Positions 6,741-14,734 are shown, counted from the stretch's first letter. The stretch: DNA of 20,609 nucleotides from Fibrobacterales bacterium (GCA_025997455.1 BNUP01000028.1:1-20609); one strand, 5' to 3'. Numbers and translations are program-made. The notes: generated by a model not told the origin, from the letters alone.

Positions 6741-9700
6741 ATGTCAAGAACGAGAAAAGAAATTGCTGAAGAACTTACTGGAGCAAAAGCGAAAGTATAT
6801 GAATTAAATGAAACTTTAAATAGTCCAACATGGGCTAATAGTAAATACGACCCCAGGTATATTGAAATGCAAAGGAATTATATTGAGGGAGTTAATAAAG
6901 TTAAAAAATTAGAACTGGAGTTAGCAGAGGCAAAAGCACAAGGTGAATTGGGTCGCTCAAGAACGGAAATAGAAAAAGGAATTTCGGAAACTCAATCTGC
7001 AATAGATAAATATAAAATAATGGAATATAATGCTTCTGCATATTCACCACAAAAAATAATGGCGGAGGCATTCCAGAAATCTTTAAAATGTTCACTCAGA
7101 GCAGAAAAGGAAGAATTAGAAGAATGTATTGAAGAAGAACGCAAGCGTGAAGAAAAAGAGCGAGCGAAACGGCAAGAAATAGAGCACAAACGCGAAACTG
7201 AAGAACGAGCGAAACGGCAAGAAATGGAACGCAAACGCGAAGAAGAACGAGTACGGCAAGAGCACAAACGCGAGGCAGAAGAACAAGCGAAACGGCAAGC
7301 AGAAGAACGAATTGCAAAACAATTGCAAGAACTAATTCGCAGAAAAGAAGAACAAAGAGAAAATGAAAGGGCTGAAAAATTTAAAAATGGCAATCTTGAA
7401 TTTTCCGTTGATTTTTTAAGAGAATTTCTAAAGCATTTAATAAATTTTAACGGTATCTGTATAAAATTTGAACCAGAAGCAAATAATAAAATTAAAAATA
7501 TGACTGTGAAAATAGAAAATGATAGATTAGCATTAAGCGACCGTTTTTTGAAAGATGTCAATTTATCTATTTCTGCTAAAAGACAAATTTTTAACGAATA
7601 TAAGGAAAAATTAACAAAATCCTCTAAAGAGGAACGCATTAAAATATGGGATGAATATAAAAAACAATCCGAACAAATAGCACAACATAGGGAAAAGCAA
7701 GAAGCGGATAATGTAAAATTGAGAAAGGAAAGTGAGGCAAAGTTCTCTGTTGAATTTAAAAAATATAAAGATGAAGTTCAAAAAACAACTCTGGCAAATA
7801 TTAACGCAGAAATTGAAAAATTTAAAAATGATTTTAATCCTTTGGAGATAAGAAAAAAATATGATGACTTGCAAGCAAATGAACCGATAATTGAAAGTTA
7901 TGAGTGTAAAAAAAATAATCCTCAGGATATTTACATCGCTGATTTATCTTACGATATAACGAATTTAAAAATTGAGAACGATGCCAAAAATTTACTGAAT
8001 GAACATTATTGTGATTTATTTTACAGCAATTATTTGGTCAAAGTTCCTTTTTGTTTGACTTTTGACAATCGTTTTAATTACCTATTTGAAACTGACGGTC
8101 CAAGCAGGGAAATGATAGCAAACAGAGTTTGCTCGCTTGCAATGCGTTTGCTTATGATGATTAAACCGGGGAAAATCAATTTTACTTTTATCGATCCGAT
8201 AACACTCGGTGCAACATTTGCTTTATTTACTCGTATTGTTGACGATAATAATACAACGGATGACAATATAATTAACGGAAAAATTTGGGCAGCAACCACA
8301 GACATTGATAATCGTCTTCGTGTGCTAACCGAACGCATAGCAGATGTTACTCAGCGATGCCTGCAAGGTCAATATGGCAATATTCAAGAATATAATGAAA
8401 AGGCGGTTCAAAATGCCGAACCGTATAGAGTGCTTGTCATAATGGATTTTCCTGCCGCTTTTAAGGAAGAGCAATTACGAATGCTTGAACAGATAATTTC
8501 TACAGGACCAAAATGCGGAGTTTATACGATTATTATTAAAAATGCAGAGCAAGTTGCTAAAATGGATAGCAAATTGGAGCACTTAATAAAAAATATAGAA
8601 GCAAAATCTATGCATTTTGCCGCAAAAAATAATGAGATAATTTTAGCAAATGATGGTTTTGAGGGTAAAAGCATTCCATTTTTTATAAAACCATTGCCGG
8701 ATATTAAAGAATTGGACAAAGTTATAGTAAAATTAAAAGAAGGGGTAAAGAATGCCGAAAAAATAATTATTCCATTTGAAAATTCCATACTTCCGGACAA
8801 AAATGAGTGGTTTAAAAACGATTGTTCTTCTGAACTTGTTATTCCAATTGGCATTCAGGGTGCAAATAAAATTCAGAATTTTGTTTTTGGGCATGGAAGG
8901 CACCACGCTTTAATTGTTGGGCAAATCGGTTCCGGAAAGTCAAGTTTATTGCATACAATTATTATGAGTTCGCTTGTTCATTATTCAGCGGAACAACTGA
9001 ATATATTCCTGATAGATTTTAAGCATGGTGTAGAATTTAAAATTTATGCAGACCATAAACTACAAGTATTTAGGGCAGTATCTATTGAAAGCGAACGAGA
9101 ATTTGGCGGTAGCGTTCTTGATTTTTTAGATAAAGAACAAAAACGCAGAGCGGAATTATTCAACAGTTGTGGCAACAATGTGGATAATATTCAGACATAT
9201 AGGGAAAATACCAAAAAAACGCTCCCAAGAATTGTATTGATAATTGACGAATTTAATGTTATGTTTTCCAAAGACGATTCTGTTAGTAAAAACGCAGCAA
9301 AAAAATTAGAAGACCTGATTTGCCAAAGCAGAGCGTTTGGAATACATGTAATTTTAGCAGCCCAAACAATGGCTAATGTTGTTGGAGTGAATCATGGAGT
9401 TTGGGGGCAGGTAGGAATCCGTATCGCCTTAAAATGCCCGCAGGCGGATGCACAGTTTATTTTAGGCGTAGATAGCGAAAAAGTTAAGCAATTATCTCCA
9501 GCTAATCCCGGACAAGCGGTGTATAATTCCGAAGGCGGCAATTCCACAACCGCAAGCACTATTTTTAGAGTTGCTTATATAGATGGAAACTATCAAAATG
9601 AATTGTTAACTGAAATATCAAATTCTGCACCAAAAACAGAAAATATGCCTGAACCACGAATAATGGTTTCAAATATTGAAGATAATATTTACCATCCGTT

Positions 9701-9788
9701 TAATAAATTTATTGCCGGTGAAAAAATAGATGGTTCCTTTTCGTTTCAAGTGGGTTCAACATATTGTAAATATATAAAAAAAATCTAA
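6741..9788 (+). CDS. Coiled-coil FtsK/SpoIIIE-type tandem ATPase, C-terminally truncated by the IS
   Basis: 1015 aa as read, with AAGGAAGGTGAT before the ATG. Residues 1-370 are charged coiled coil, including repeats of the type ERAKRQE(I/M)E.KRE. Residues about 420-700 resemble an FtsK-like ATPase domain that lost its Walker A loop (the position reads ETDGPSREMIANRV). Residues about 700-960 form an intact FtsK domain: Walker A GQIGSGKSS (K733), Walker B RIVLIIDEF (D836, E837), and LAAQT as the sensor-like motif. Then comes VAYIDGNYQNELLTEISN and IYHPFNKFIAGEKID, which resembles the lead into a further C-terminal domain in multi-ATPase FtsK/EccC-like proteins. Codon 997 is the last host codon: the final 18 residues are encoded by the IS left end. 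No N-terminal TM segment is present; membrane attachment could come from the preceding protein. Probably inactive or altered in this strain. Confidence 0.8.
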   Translation: MSRTRKEIAEELTGAKAKVYELNETLNSPTWANSKYDPRYIEMQRNYIEGVNKVKKLELELAEAKAQGELGRSRTEIEKGISETQSAIDKYKIMEYNASAYSPQKIMAEAFQKSLKCSLRAEKEELEECIEEERKREEKERAKRQEIEHKRETEERAKRQEMERKREEERVRQEHKREAEEQAKRQAEERIAKQLQELIRRKEEQRENERAEKFKNGNLEFSVDFLREFLKHLINFNGICIKFEPEANNKIKNMTVKIENDRLALSDRFLKDVNLSISAKRQIFNEYKEKLTKSSKEERIKIWDEYKKQSEQIAQHREKQEADNVKLRKESEAKFSVEFKKYKDEVQKTTLANINAEIEKFKNDFNPLEIRKKYDDLQANEPIIESYECKKNNPQDIYIADLSYDITNLKIENDAKNLLNEHYCDLFYSNYLVKVPFCLTFDNRFNYLFETDGPSREMIANRVCSLAMRLLMMIKPGKINFTFIDPITLGATFALFTRIVDDNNTTDDNIINGKIWAATTDIDNRLRVLTERIADVTQRCLQGQYGNIQEYNEKAVQNAEPYRVLVIMDFPAAFKEEQLRMLEQIISTGPKCGVYTIIIKNAEQVAKMDSKLEHLIKNIEAKSMHFAAKNNEIILANDGFEGKSIPFFIKPLPDIKELDKVIVKLKEGVKNAEKIIIPFENSILPDKNEWFKNDCSSELVIPIGIQGANKIQNFVFGHGRHHALIVGQIGSGKSSLLHTIIMSSLVHYSAEQLNIFLIDFKHGVEFKIYADHKLQVFRAVSIESEREFGGSVLDFLDKEQKRRAELFNSCGNNVDNIQTYRENTKKTLPRIVLIIDEFNVMFSKDDSVSKNAAKKLEDLICQSRAFGIHVILAAQTMANVVGVNHGVWGQVGIRIALKCPQADAQFILGVDSEKVKQLSPANPGQAVYNSEGGNSTTASTIFRVAYIDGNYQNELLTEISNSAPKTENMPEPRIMVSNIEDNIYHPFNKFIAGEKIDGSFSFQVGSTYCKYIKKI
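9732..9759 (+). repeat. Left terminal inverted repeat of the ISL3 element
   Basis: 28-nt imperfect inverted repeat paired with 11113-11140. It also encodes the last residues (GSFSFQVGST...) of the truncated FtsK-like protein. Confidence 0.8.
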
Positions 9789-9806
9789 AAATCGTACAAT
9801 TTTTAG
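9785..9806. terminator. AT-rich hairpin after the truncated ATPase gene
   Basis: CTAAAAAT and ATTTTTAG form an 8-bp stem with a 6-nt loop (CGTACA) at the stop codon of the FtsK-like frame. It lies inside the IS left end. It may shield the transposase from read-through, although the stem is weak and has no GC core. Confidence 0.35.
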
Positions 9807-9845
9807 AGATAATTATTATTTTTTAATTCCATGTAGGAGATATTT

Positions 9846-11126
9846 ATGTTTCAGAAGCAATTATTTTCAGCAGCCTTAGGTTTAAGCAATCCTTGGCAAG
9901 TAACAGCCATAGACTTCAACGCATACGCCAAACGACTTGACATTCATATAGATTTTACTGCTGGTTCAAAATTTTCAATCGGTGACGAGAATGATGATGG
10001 AACGGCATATCCCGTCCATGACACAGTAGAAAAGGAGTGGCGACACTTAAACTTCTTCCAACACGAGTGCTATCTACACGCCCGCACCCCAAGGGTTAAA
10101 CTTGCAGATGGTTCTGTGCGTTTAGTTACACCGCCTTGGGCAGGAAAGAGTCGTGGTTTTACCCTGTTATTTGAGGCTCTGCTAATGCAACTCCTAACTT
10201 GTATGCCGGTCAAGCAGGTAGAGAAGATATGCCATGTAGATGACAACAAGTTATGGCGTATGATTGGTAAGTATGTGGATACGGCAAGATGCTTTGTTGA
10301 TATGAGTGGAGTGTTACACATTGGCGTAGATGAAACTTCCATAAGGAAAGGACATGAATATGTGTCATTATTTGTAGATACGGATAAACCAGCCGTTCTT
10401 TTTGTCACAGAGGGCAAGGATGCAAAGACTTTTGATAGGTTCAGTGAAGATATGTCTGCTCATGTGGAAGAAGGCGTTGTTCCAAAGATAGAAAGCATAA
10501 CGATGGACATGTCGCCTGCGTTCATCAAGGGAGCGGCAGAGCATTTCCCAGAGGCAGAGGTAGTTTTTGACAAGTTCCACATTATGAAAATCTTTAACGA
10601 GGCGACAGACAAGGTTCGGCGAATGGAAATACGAGAGACAGAGAAGAATCTAAATGACGAGTTAAAGGATTTATTGAGAAATTCCAGATGGGCACTACTG
10701 AAAAATAAGGATAATCTTACAGAGAAACAGTACCAAAAACGAATGTCAATAGAGATGAAAGGGAAATACATAAAAGCCTTCCGTATGCTACGCATGCGAG
10801 AAAACCTGCAAGATATTTATGTACAATCTATAAGTCAAATAGACTTTGAGTGTAGAATGCGAGTGTTGCGGAATTGGCTTATGCACTCTAAGATAGAACA
10901 GGCAAAGGAAGTTGGTAGGATGATGAAATCACATTGGAATGGAATAATCTCTTGGTTTAAGTATAAGAGAACAAATGCTATCTTAGAAGGAATTAATTCT
11001 TTGATTAAGGCTGCCGCTGCAAAGGCGAGAGGATTCAAAACTTTTAGAAATTACTCTTCTATTATTTATCTCATTGCTGGTAAATTAGATTTCTCTATGG
11101 TTAATCCTAACTTTAAACCCACTTAA
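9846..11126 (+). CDS. ISL3-family DDE transposase
   Basis: 426 aa, full length for the family, with TAGGAG before the ATG. The N-terminal part keeps the HD...WRHLNFFQHECYLHARTPRVK..DG...VTPPWA layout of the ISL3 zinc-finger region, but the paired CxxC cysteines are absent. DDE residues are D162 (IGVDETSIRKGHEY), D221 (TMDMSPAFIKG, followed by VVFDKFHIMK) and E381 (NAILEGINSLIKAAAAKARGF). It catalyses excision and integration of the element through the flanking inverted repeats. No frameshift or stop is present. Confidence 0.9.
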   Translation: MFQKQLFSAALGLSNPWQVTAIDFNAYAKRLDIHIDFTAGSKFSIGDENDDGTAYPVHDTVEKEWRHLNFFQHECYLHARTPRVKLADGSVRLVTPPWAGKSRGFTLLFEALLMQLLTCMPVKQVEKICHVDDNKLWRMIGKYVDTARCFVDMSGVLHIGVDETSIRKGHEYVSLFVDTDKPAVLFVTEGKDAKTFDRFSEDMSAHVEEGVVPKIESITMDMSPAFIKGAAEHFPEAEVVFDKFHIMKIFNEATDKVRRMEIRETEKNLNDELKDLLRNSRWALLKNKDNLTEKQYQKRMSIEMKGKYIKAFRMLRMRENLQDIYVQSISQIDFECRMRVLRNWLMHSKIEQAKEVGRMMKSHWNGIISWFKYKRTNAILEGINSLIKAAAAKARGFKTFRNYSSIIYLIAGKLDFSMVNPNFKPT

Positions 11127-11140
11127 AATGAGAAAGAGCC
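11113..11140 (-). repeat. Right terminal inverted repeat of the ISL3 element
   Basis: The complement begins GGCTCTTTCTCATTTTAAGT and pairs with 9732-9759. It overlaps the last bases of the transposase gene and supplies the stop codon of the truncated glycosyltransferase frame. Confidence 0.85.
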
Positions 11141-11292
11141 ATAAAAATAAATTCATAAACGGAAATTTGCCCGCTTTGCATAAGAGCATCGAGCATTTTT
11201 ACCGCCTCTTCATAAAACAAGGGAATCGCCGCCTCTTCGTTGAGACACGGAACTACAAGGGAAAGGTCGATTGGAATTGAACGGTTGGACAT
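11113..11292 (-). pseudogene. 5' fragment of a family-2 glycosyltransferase cut by the IS
   Basis: The minus strand from ATG at 11292 encodes IDLSLVVPCLNEEAAIPLFYEEAVKMLD...SVYEFIF, the first 50 residues of a GT2 (DPM1/GtrB-like) glycosyltransferase. The VVPCLNEE motif belongs to the nucleotide-sugar-binding strand, and the expected VNDGSSDGT continuation is lost. At 11140 the frame enters the IS and stops after nine more residues (MALSHFKWV). The remaining roughly 250 residues are not found on the other side of the IS or elsewhere in the window. The start still has TACCTT seven nt upstream. Confidence 0.85.
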
Positions 11293-11299
11293 TATGGTA

Positions 11300-11305
11300 A
11301 AGGTA
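11300..11305 (-). promoter_or_regulatory. Putative -10 element TACCTT, leaderless start
   Basis: Minus-strand TACCTT 7 nt before the ATG of the glycosyltransferase fragment. The upstream sequence (CTACTCTCTACTCTAAATTA) is nearly the same as that before the gene at 1062, so the two promoter regions are related copies. Confidence 0.45.
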
Positions 11306-11352
11306 GTTAATTTAGAGTAGAGAGTAGAGTTGGAGAGGGGAATGGGAATTTT

Positions 11353-11377
11353 AGGGGGCGACCAATGGTCGCCCCCT
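11353..11377. repeat. GC-rich palindrome 1 in the serS upstream spacer
   Basis: AGGGGGCGACCA and TGGTCGCCCCCT are perfect 12-bp arms around a single A. Together with the next palindrome it fills the divergent spacer between the glycosyltransferase fragment and serS. It resembles REP-type intergenic repeats found in many bacteria. Confidence 0.75.
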
Positions 11378-11381
11378 ACGG

Positions 11382-11405
11382 AAGGGCGGCATAAATGCCG
11401 CCCTT
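11382..11405. repeat. GC-rich palindrome 2 in the serS upstream spacer
   Basis: AAGGGCGGCAT and ATGCCGCCCTT are perfect 11-bp arms around AA, four bases after palindrome 1. The rest of the 11293-11499 spacer is low-complexity C- and A-rich DNA. Confidence 0.75.
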
Positions 11406-11486
11406 ATATCCCCCCTCCCCACTTTCAACTTCTGCACCGCCGAGTTCTCCACACCCCACACGCCACACCCCATACCCCAAACTTTC

Positions 11487-11492
11487 TACCTT
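11487..11492 (+). promoter_or_regulatory. Putative -10 element TACCTT for serS, leaderless start
   Basis: TACCTT lies 7 nt before the serS ATG. The bases between (CCCCGCT) contain no Shine-Dalgarno sequence. Confidence 0.45.
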
Positions 11493-11499
11493 CCCCGCT

Positions 11500-12771
11500 A
11501 TGTTAGACATCAAAAAAATTCGCGAAAATGCGGACTTTTACCGCACGGAAGCACAGAAGAAAAACTCAACAATCAGCATTGACGAAGTGCTTGAACTCGA
11601 CGGAAAAAGGCGCGAACTTATGAGCGAAAGCGAGAAGTTAAAAGCCGAGCGCAATGCCGCATCTAAAAAAATAGGCGAACTCAAAAAAGCAGGGCAAAAT
11701 GCCGATTCGGCAGTGGAAGAAATGCGGATTGTTGGCGACAAAATTTCCGAGTTAGACCAAAAAATTCGTGCCGTTGATGAGGAACAAACAGACAAACTCC
11801 TGCGCATACCAAACATTGCACACTCCACCACACCCGAAGGAAAATCAAGTGAAGATAATATTGTGGTGAGAACTTGGGGCACTCCCCGCGAAATAGATTT
11901 TAAGGCGTTAGACCACAAGGCACTCGGCGAAAAACTCGGTATTTTTGATTTTGAACGAGGCGCAAAAATCAGCGGCAGCGGCTTTCCCGTGTATCGGGGC
12001 TTGGGTGTGCGATTGGAACGAGCATTGATTCAGTGGTTTTTAGATTGCCACCGCGAGCGATTCGGTTTTGAAGAGATAATTCCTCCGTATTTGGTCAGCA
12101 GAAAGACTATGGTGGGCACGGGGCAACTCCCGAAATTTGAAGAGGATATGTACAGGTGCGACAAAGACGACGACCTCTTTTTAATCCCGACCGCAGAAGT
12201 TCCCGTCACAAATTTATACTCCGATGAATTTATTCCCGAACAGGAATTACCGCTCCGTTTGTGTGCTTACTCGGCGTGTTTCAGACGGGAGGCTGGAAGT
12301 TACGGCAAAGACACCCGCGGACTTTTACGGCTCCATCAATTTAACAAAGTTGAAATGGTCTATTTTGCGCACCCCGAAAAGAGTTATGAAAATCACGAGG
12401 AATTGCTCGGATTCGGAGAAAAACTTTTGCAGGAATTAGGCTTGCCATACCGCGTTCTTGCACTTTGCAAAGGCGATTTGGGTTTTTCCGCCGCCAAGTG
12501 TTATGACCTTGAAGTTTTTGCTCCGGTAGAGAAAAAATGGCTCGAAGTAAGTTCCGTTTCTAATTTTGAGGATTATCAGGCTCGCCGTGCAAATATTCGT
12601 TCTAAGATAAACGGTAAAAATGTTTTTGTGCATACCCTAAACGGGTCGGGCTTGGCAACTCCGCGAGTTATGGTTGCAATTTGCGACCAATATCAGCAGG
12701 CAGACGGCTCTTTGGTTGTGCCTGAAGTTTTGAGAAAATATTTGGGCGGACTTGAAGTTATTAAAAAATAA
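11500..12771 (+). CDS. serS: Seryl-tRNA synthetase
   Basis: 423 aa, a normal length. Charges tRNA-Ser with serine using ATP in the cytoplasm. MLDIKKIRENADFYR is the canonical N-terminus and fixes the start; the longer open frame upstream only translates repeat DNA. Residues about 30-100 form the antiparallel coiled-coil arm that grips the long tRNA variable arm. The class II core follows: the VGTGQLPKFEEDMY and IPTAEVPVTNLY segments, motif 2 FRREAGSYGKDTRGLLRLHQF and motif 3 TLNGSGLATPRVMVAICDQYQ. It converges on cimA with only four bases between the two stop codons and no visible terminator. The leader is C-rich and lacks a Shine-Dalgarno sequence. Confidence 0.97.
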   Translation: MLDIKKIRENADFYRTEAQKKNSTISIDEVLELDGKRRELMSESEKLKAERNAASKKIGELKKAGQNADSAVEEMRIVGDKISELDQKIRAVDEEQTDKLLRIPNIAHSTTPEGKSSEDNIVVRTWGTPREIDFKALDHKALGEKLGIFDFERGAKISGSGFPVYRGLGVRLERALIQWFLDCHRERFGFEEIIPPYLVSRKTMVGTGQLPKFEEDMYRCDKDDDLFLIPTAEVPVTNLYSDEFIPEQELPLRLCAYSACFRREAGSYGKDTRGLLRLHQFNKVEMVYFAHPEKSYENHEELLGFGEKLLQELGLPYRVLALCKGDLGFSAAKCYDLEVFAPVEKKWLEVSSVSNFEDYQARRANIRSKINGKNVFVHTLNGSGLATPRVMVAICDQYQQADGSLVVPEVLRKYLGGLEVIKK

Positions 12772-12775
12772 CAAC

Positions 12776-14368
12776 TCACCTGCTTATCTCATAATGTATT
12801 CCGTCTAACAGGGCGAGCCACGATGCCTCTATTATGTTTGTGCTCACTCCGGCGGTGTGCCAGCATTTTTTGGAATCGCCAAAAGTTATCCACACGCGCA
12901 CGCTCGCATCTGTGCCGACTTTACTCCCTAAAACACGCACTTTGTAATCGTCAAGACGAACGCTTGCAACGCTCGGAAAATTTTTTGCCAAGGCTTTGCG
13001 GAGTGCGGAATCAAGGGCATTAACCGGTCCGTCGCCTTCGCTCACCTCGTGAATAATTTCATCGCCGATTTTGAGTTTAACGGATGCCTCCGATATGTGT
13101 GCACCGTCTTCGCCCATATCTTCTATCACCCGATAACCGAGCGTTTGAAATTTATCCGTGTATAAACCGAGACGGCGGAGTGCGAGCATTTCAAAACTGC
13201 CTTCTGCGGTATCAAAAGCGAATCCCTGATTTTCTTTAACTTTTACGCATTCCAAGAGTTCTTTAACAACAGGAGATTTTTTGTCTAATTTGTTAAAAAT
13301 TTCTACGGGGACAATTTTTGATAATTTTTCAAATATCAATGCACCGCCCGCTTGATCGCTTGTAACAAATTCACGAAAATTTCCGACTTGTTCGGGTGCA
13401 ATGTGTTCAAAACTGTGGGATATTTTCAGCACCCCGTCTATGTGTGCTCCGCCCTTATGTGCAAAAGCCGTTTCGCCTACAAACGGGGCGCGAACATCAC
13501 TTTGCATATTTGCAATTTCATCTATTGCAAGTGAAAAATAGCGGAGCCGCTGCATATTCGCCGCACATTTTAATTGATATGCGTTGTTTGGATTTTTGCG
13601 GTTTGTTTTTAATAAGAGGTCGGCGGCTATAGTGATTAAATTTGCGTTTCCGCAGCGTTCGCCATAACCGTTTATAACCCCTTGAATATGACTTGCACCT
13701 GCATTTACAGCCGCTATTGAACCCGCTACCGCAAGTCCCGTATCGTTGTGGCAGTGAATGCCTATCGCAATATTTTTATTTTTTGCAATTTCACTTACAA
13801 TTTCTGCAATCTCATAAAACAGCGTTCCCCCGTTTGTATCGCAGAGAACAATGCAATCTGCACCGCCTACTTCCGCCGCTTTTATGGTTTTTAACGCATA
13901 GTTAGGATTTGCTTTGTAGCCGTCAAAAAAATGTTCCGCATCGTAAATCACCTGTGCGGAATACTTTTTAAGAAACGCCACCGAAGAACTTATCATCTCT
14001 AAATTTTCTTCCAAATCGGTATGAATAACATCCGTCACATGTATGTCCCACGACTTGCCGAAAATCGTTTTAACCTCCGCCTCGCTTTTCACCAAATCCT
14101 GCAAAAGCGAATCATTTTCAGGTGCGGTCTTTGGTCGCCCTGTACTGCCGAATGCCGCGATTTTTGCCCCTGTAATTTTCTCTTTGCGAATTACCTTAAA
14201 AAATTCCTCGTCTGTCGGATTACTGCGGTTTGGCCACCCGCCCTCAATATAATCAACCCCAAATTCGTCTAACAAATGCGCGATTCTTATTTTGTCGTTT
14301 AGCGATAAATTTATCCCTCTGGCTTGATTGCCGTCTCTCAGCGTGGTATCGTAAATGGAAATGTTCAT
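12776..14368 (-). CDS. cimA: (R)-Citramalate synthase
   Basis: 530 aa. Condenses pyruvate with acetyl-CoA to give citramalate, the first step of the threonine-independent route to 2-oxobutanoate and isoleucine. The N-terminal TIM barrel carries YDTTLRDGNQARGINLS and the DYIEGGWPNRSNP signature that separates CimA from 2-isopropylmalate synthase. The metal site is GIHCHNDTGLAVA, followed by GASHIQGVINGYGERCGNANL. A linker domain with AFAHKGGAHIDGVLK leads to a C-terminal LeuA-type allosteric domain (about residues 390-530), usually the isoleucine feedback site. The start has no Shine-Dalgarno sequence and TACATT lies seven nt upstream. No other isoleucine genes are adjacent. Confidence 0.93.
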   Translation of the reverse strand: MNISIYDTTLRDGNQARGINLSLNDKIRIAHLLDEFGVDYIEGGWPNRSNPTDEEFFKVIRKEKITGAKIAAFGSTGRPKTAPENDSLLQDLVKSEAEVKTIFGKSWDIHVTDVIHTDLEENLEMISSSVAFLKKYSAQVIYDAEHFFDGYKANPNYALKTIKAAEVGGADCIVLCDTNGGTLFYEIAEIVSEIAKNKNIAIGIHCHNDTGLAVAGSIAAVNAGASHIQGVINGYGERCGNANLITIAADLLLKTNRKNPNNAYQLKCAANMQRLRYFSLAIDEIANMQSDVRAPFVGETAFAHKGGAHIDGVLKISHSFEHIAPEQVGNFREFVTSDQAGGALIFEKLSKIVPVEIFNKLDKKSPVVKELLECVKVKENQGFAFDTAEGSFEMLALRRLGLYTDKFQTLGYRVIEDMGEDGAHISEASVKLKIGDEIIHEVSEGDGPVNALDSALRKALAKNFPSVASVRLDDYKVRVLGSKVGTDASVRVWITFGDSKKCWHTAGVSTNIIEASWLALLDGIHYEISR

Positions 14369-14375
14369 TGCAGGG

Positions 14376-14381
14376 AATGTA
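14376..14381 (-). promoter_or_regulatory. Putative -10 element TACATT for cimA, leaderless start
   Basis: Minus-strand TACATT lies 7 nt before the cimA ATG with CCCTGCA between them and no Shine-Dalgarno sequence. Confidence 0.45.
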
Positions 14382-14419
14382 GTTTTTTCCTACGCAATGC
14401 AATTGGGGAGAGGAGAGTT

Positions 14420-14504
14420 TGTAGGGGCGTGGTTTTTAACCCGCCCTGTTGTGTGAAGAATTCGTCATTCTGTGCGTGGTCGTAGAATCCATAGAGTTTT
14501 TTGG
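14420..14504 (-). repeat. 85-bp dispersed repeat, inverted relative to 16374-16458
   Basis: The complement matches 16374-16458 at about 83 of 85 positions. Its core contains ATTCTGTGCGTGGTCGTAGAAT, a REP-like hairpin whose perfect form is seen in the other copy. It lies in the 366-bp spacer between cimA and the FISUMP gene (14369-14734), which otherwise has no coding capacity I can support. Confidence 0.85.
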
Positions 14505-14541
14505 GGCGTTCTATCCACACCGCGTTTACAATTTTCATTCG

Positions 14542-14585
14542 GCAGTGCAGGGTGGGGTATAGGGTGTGGCGTGTAGGGTGTGAGG
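14542..14585 (-). repeat. C/A-rich dispersed leader repeat
   Basis: On the minus strand this reads CCTCACACCCTACACGCCAC followed by ACCCTATACCC and CCTGCACTGC. The same text is at 16481-16520 on the plus strand, and a looser copy precedes serS (11449-11478). It is a short intergenic repeat family of unknown role. Confidence 0.7.
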
Positions 14586-14629
14586 AAACTTGGCATTGCA
14601 AACAAGGGGGAGGGGAGATAGGGTGGTTC

Positions 14630-14652
14630 GTCATTCCCGTGCAGGCGGGATA
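14630..14652. repeat. REP/dRS3-like palindrome
   Basis: GTCATTCCCGTGCAGGCGGG+ATA is of the ATTCCCG-N-CGGGAAT type common to dispersed REP-like repeats of many bacteria. No REP-associated transposase gene is in the window. Confidence 0.5.
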
Positions 14653-14734
14653 CCAAGCCGACAGGCGACTGTAAATTTTTATAGATTACCCATACATAAA
14701 ATGCGCGTATGCGTTTCACACATTGGGTAAGATT

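Larger units (their letters stand above)
9732..11140 (+). mobile_element. ISL3-family insertion sequence, 1409 bp
   Basis: One ISL3-type transposase ORF is bounded by imperfect terminal inverted repeats. The left end at 9732 begins GGTTCCTTTTCGTTTCAAGT. The complement of the right end at 11140 begins GGCTCTTTCTCATTTTAAGT. These match at 22 of the first 28 positions and nearly all differences are transitions. GGCTCTT is the usual ISL3-family tip. The flanking 8-mers (AAATAGAT left, ATAAAAAT right) are not identical, so no target duplication is seen. The left end lies in the FtsK-like gene and the right end in a glycosyltransferase gene. The coding region looks intact, so the element may still be mobile. 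Confidence 0.85.

Noticed and set aside
6992..7639. Long minus-strand open frame (215 codons) antisense to the ATPase gene
   Set aside because: It is the complement of the Glu/Lys/Arg-rich coiled coil, whose codons rarely give stops on the other strand. The translation is Ser/Phe/Leu/Cys-rich shadow sequence.
4089..9788. Assigning the operon to a named defence system such as Zorya, Druantia or Dnd
   Set aside because: None of the diagnostic partners (MotAB-like proteins, large helicases, sulfur-modification genes) is present. Only the FtsK-like ATPase would be shared, and that is not enough.
14365..14719. Minus-strand open frames upstream of cimA
   Set aside because: They translate the dispersed repeats (C/A-rich leader and REP-like palindrome) and resemble no protein family; the same peptides would arise from the inverted copies near 16400.
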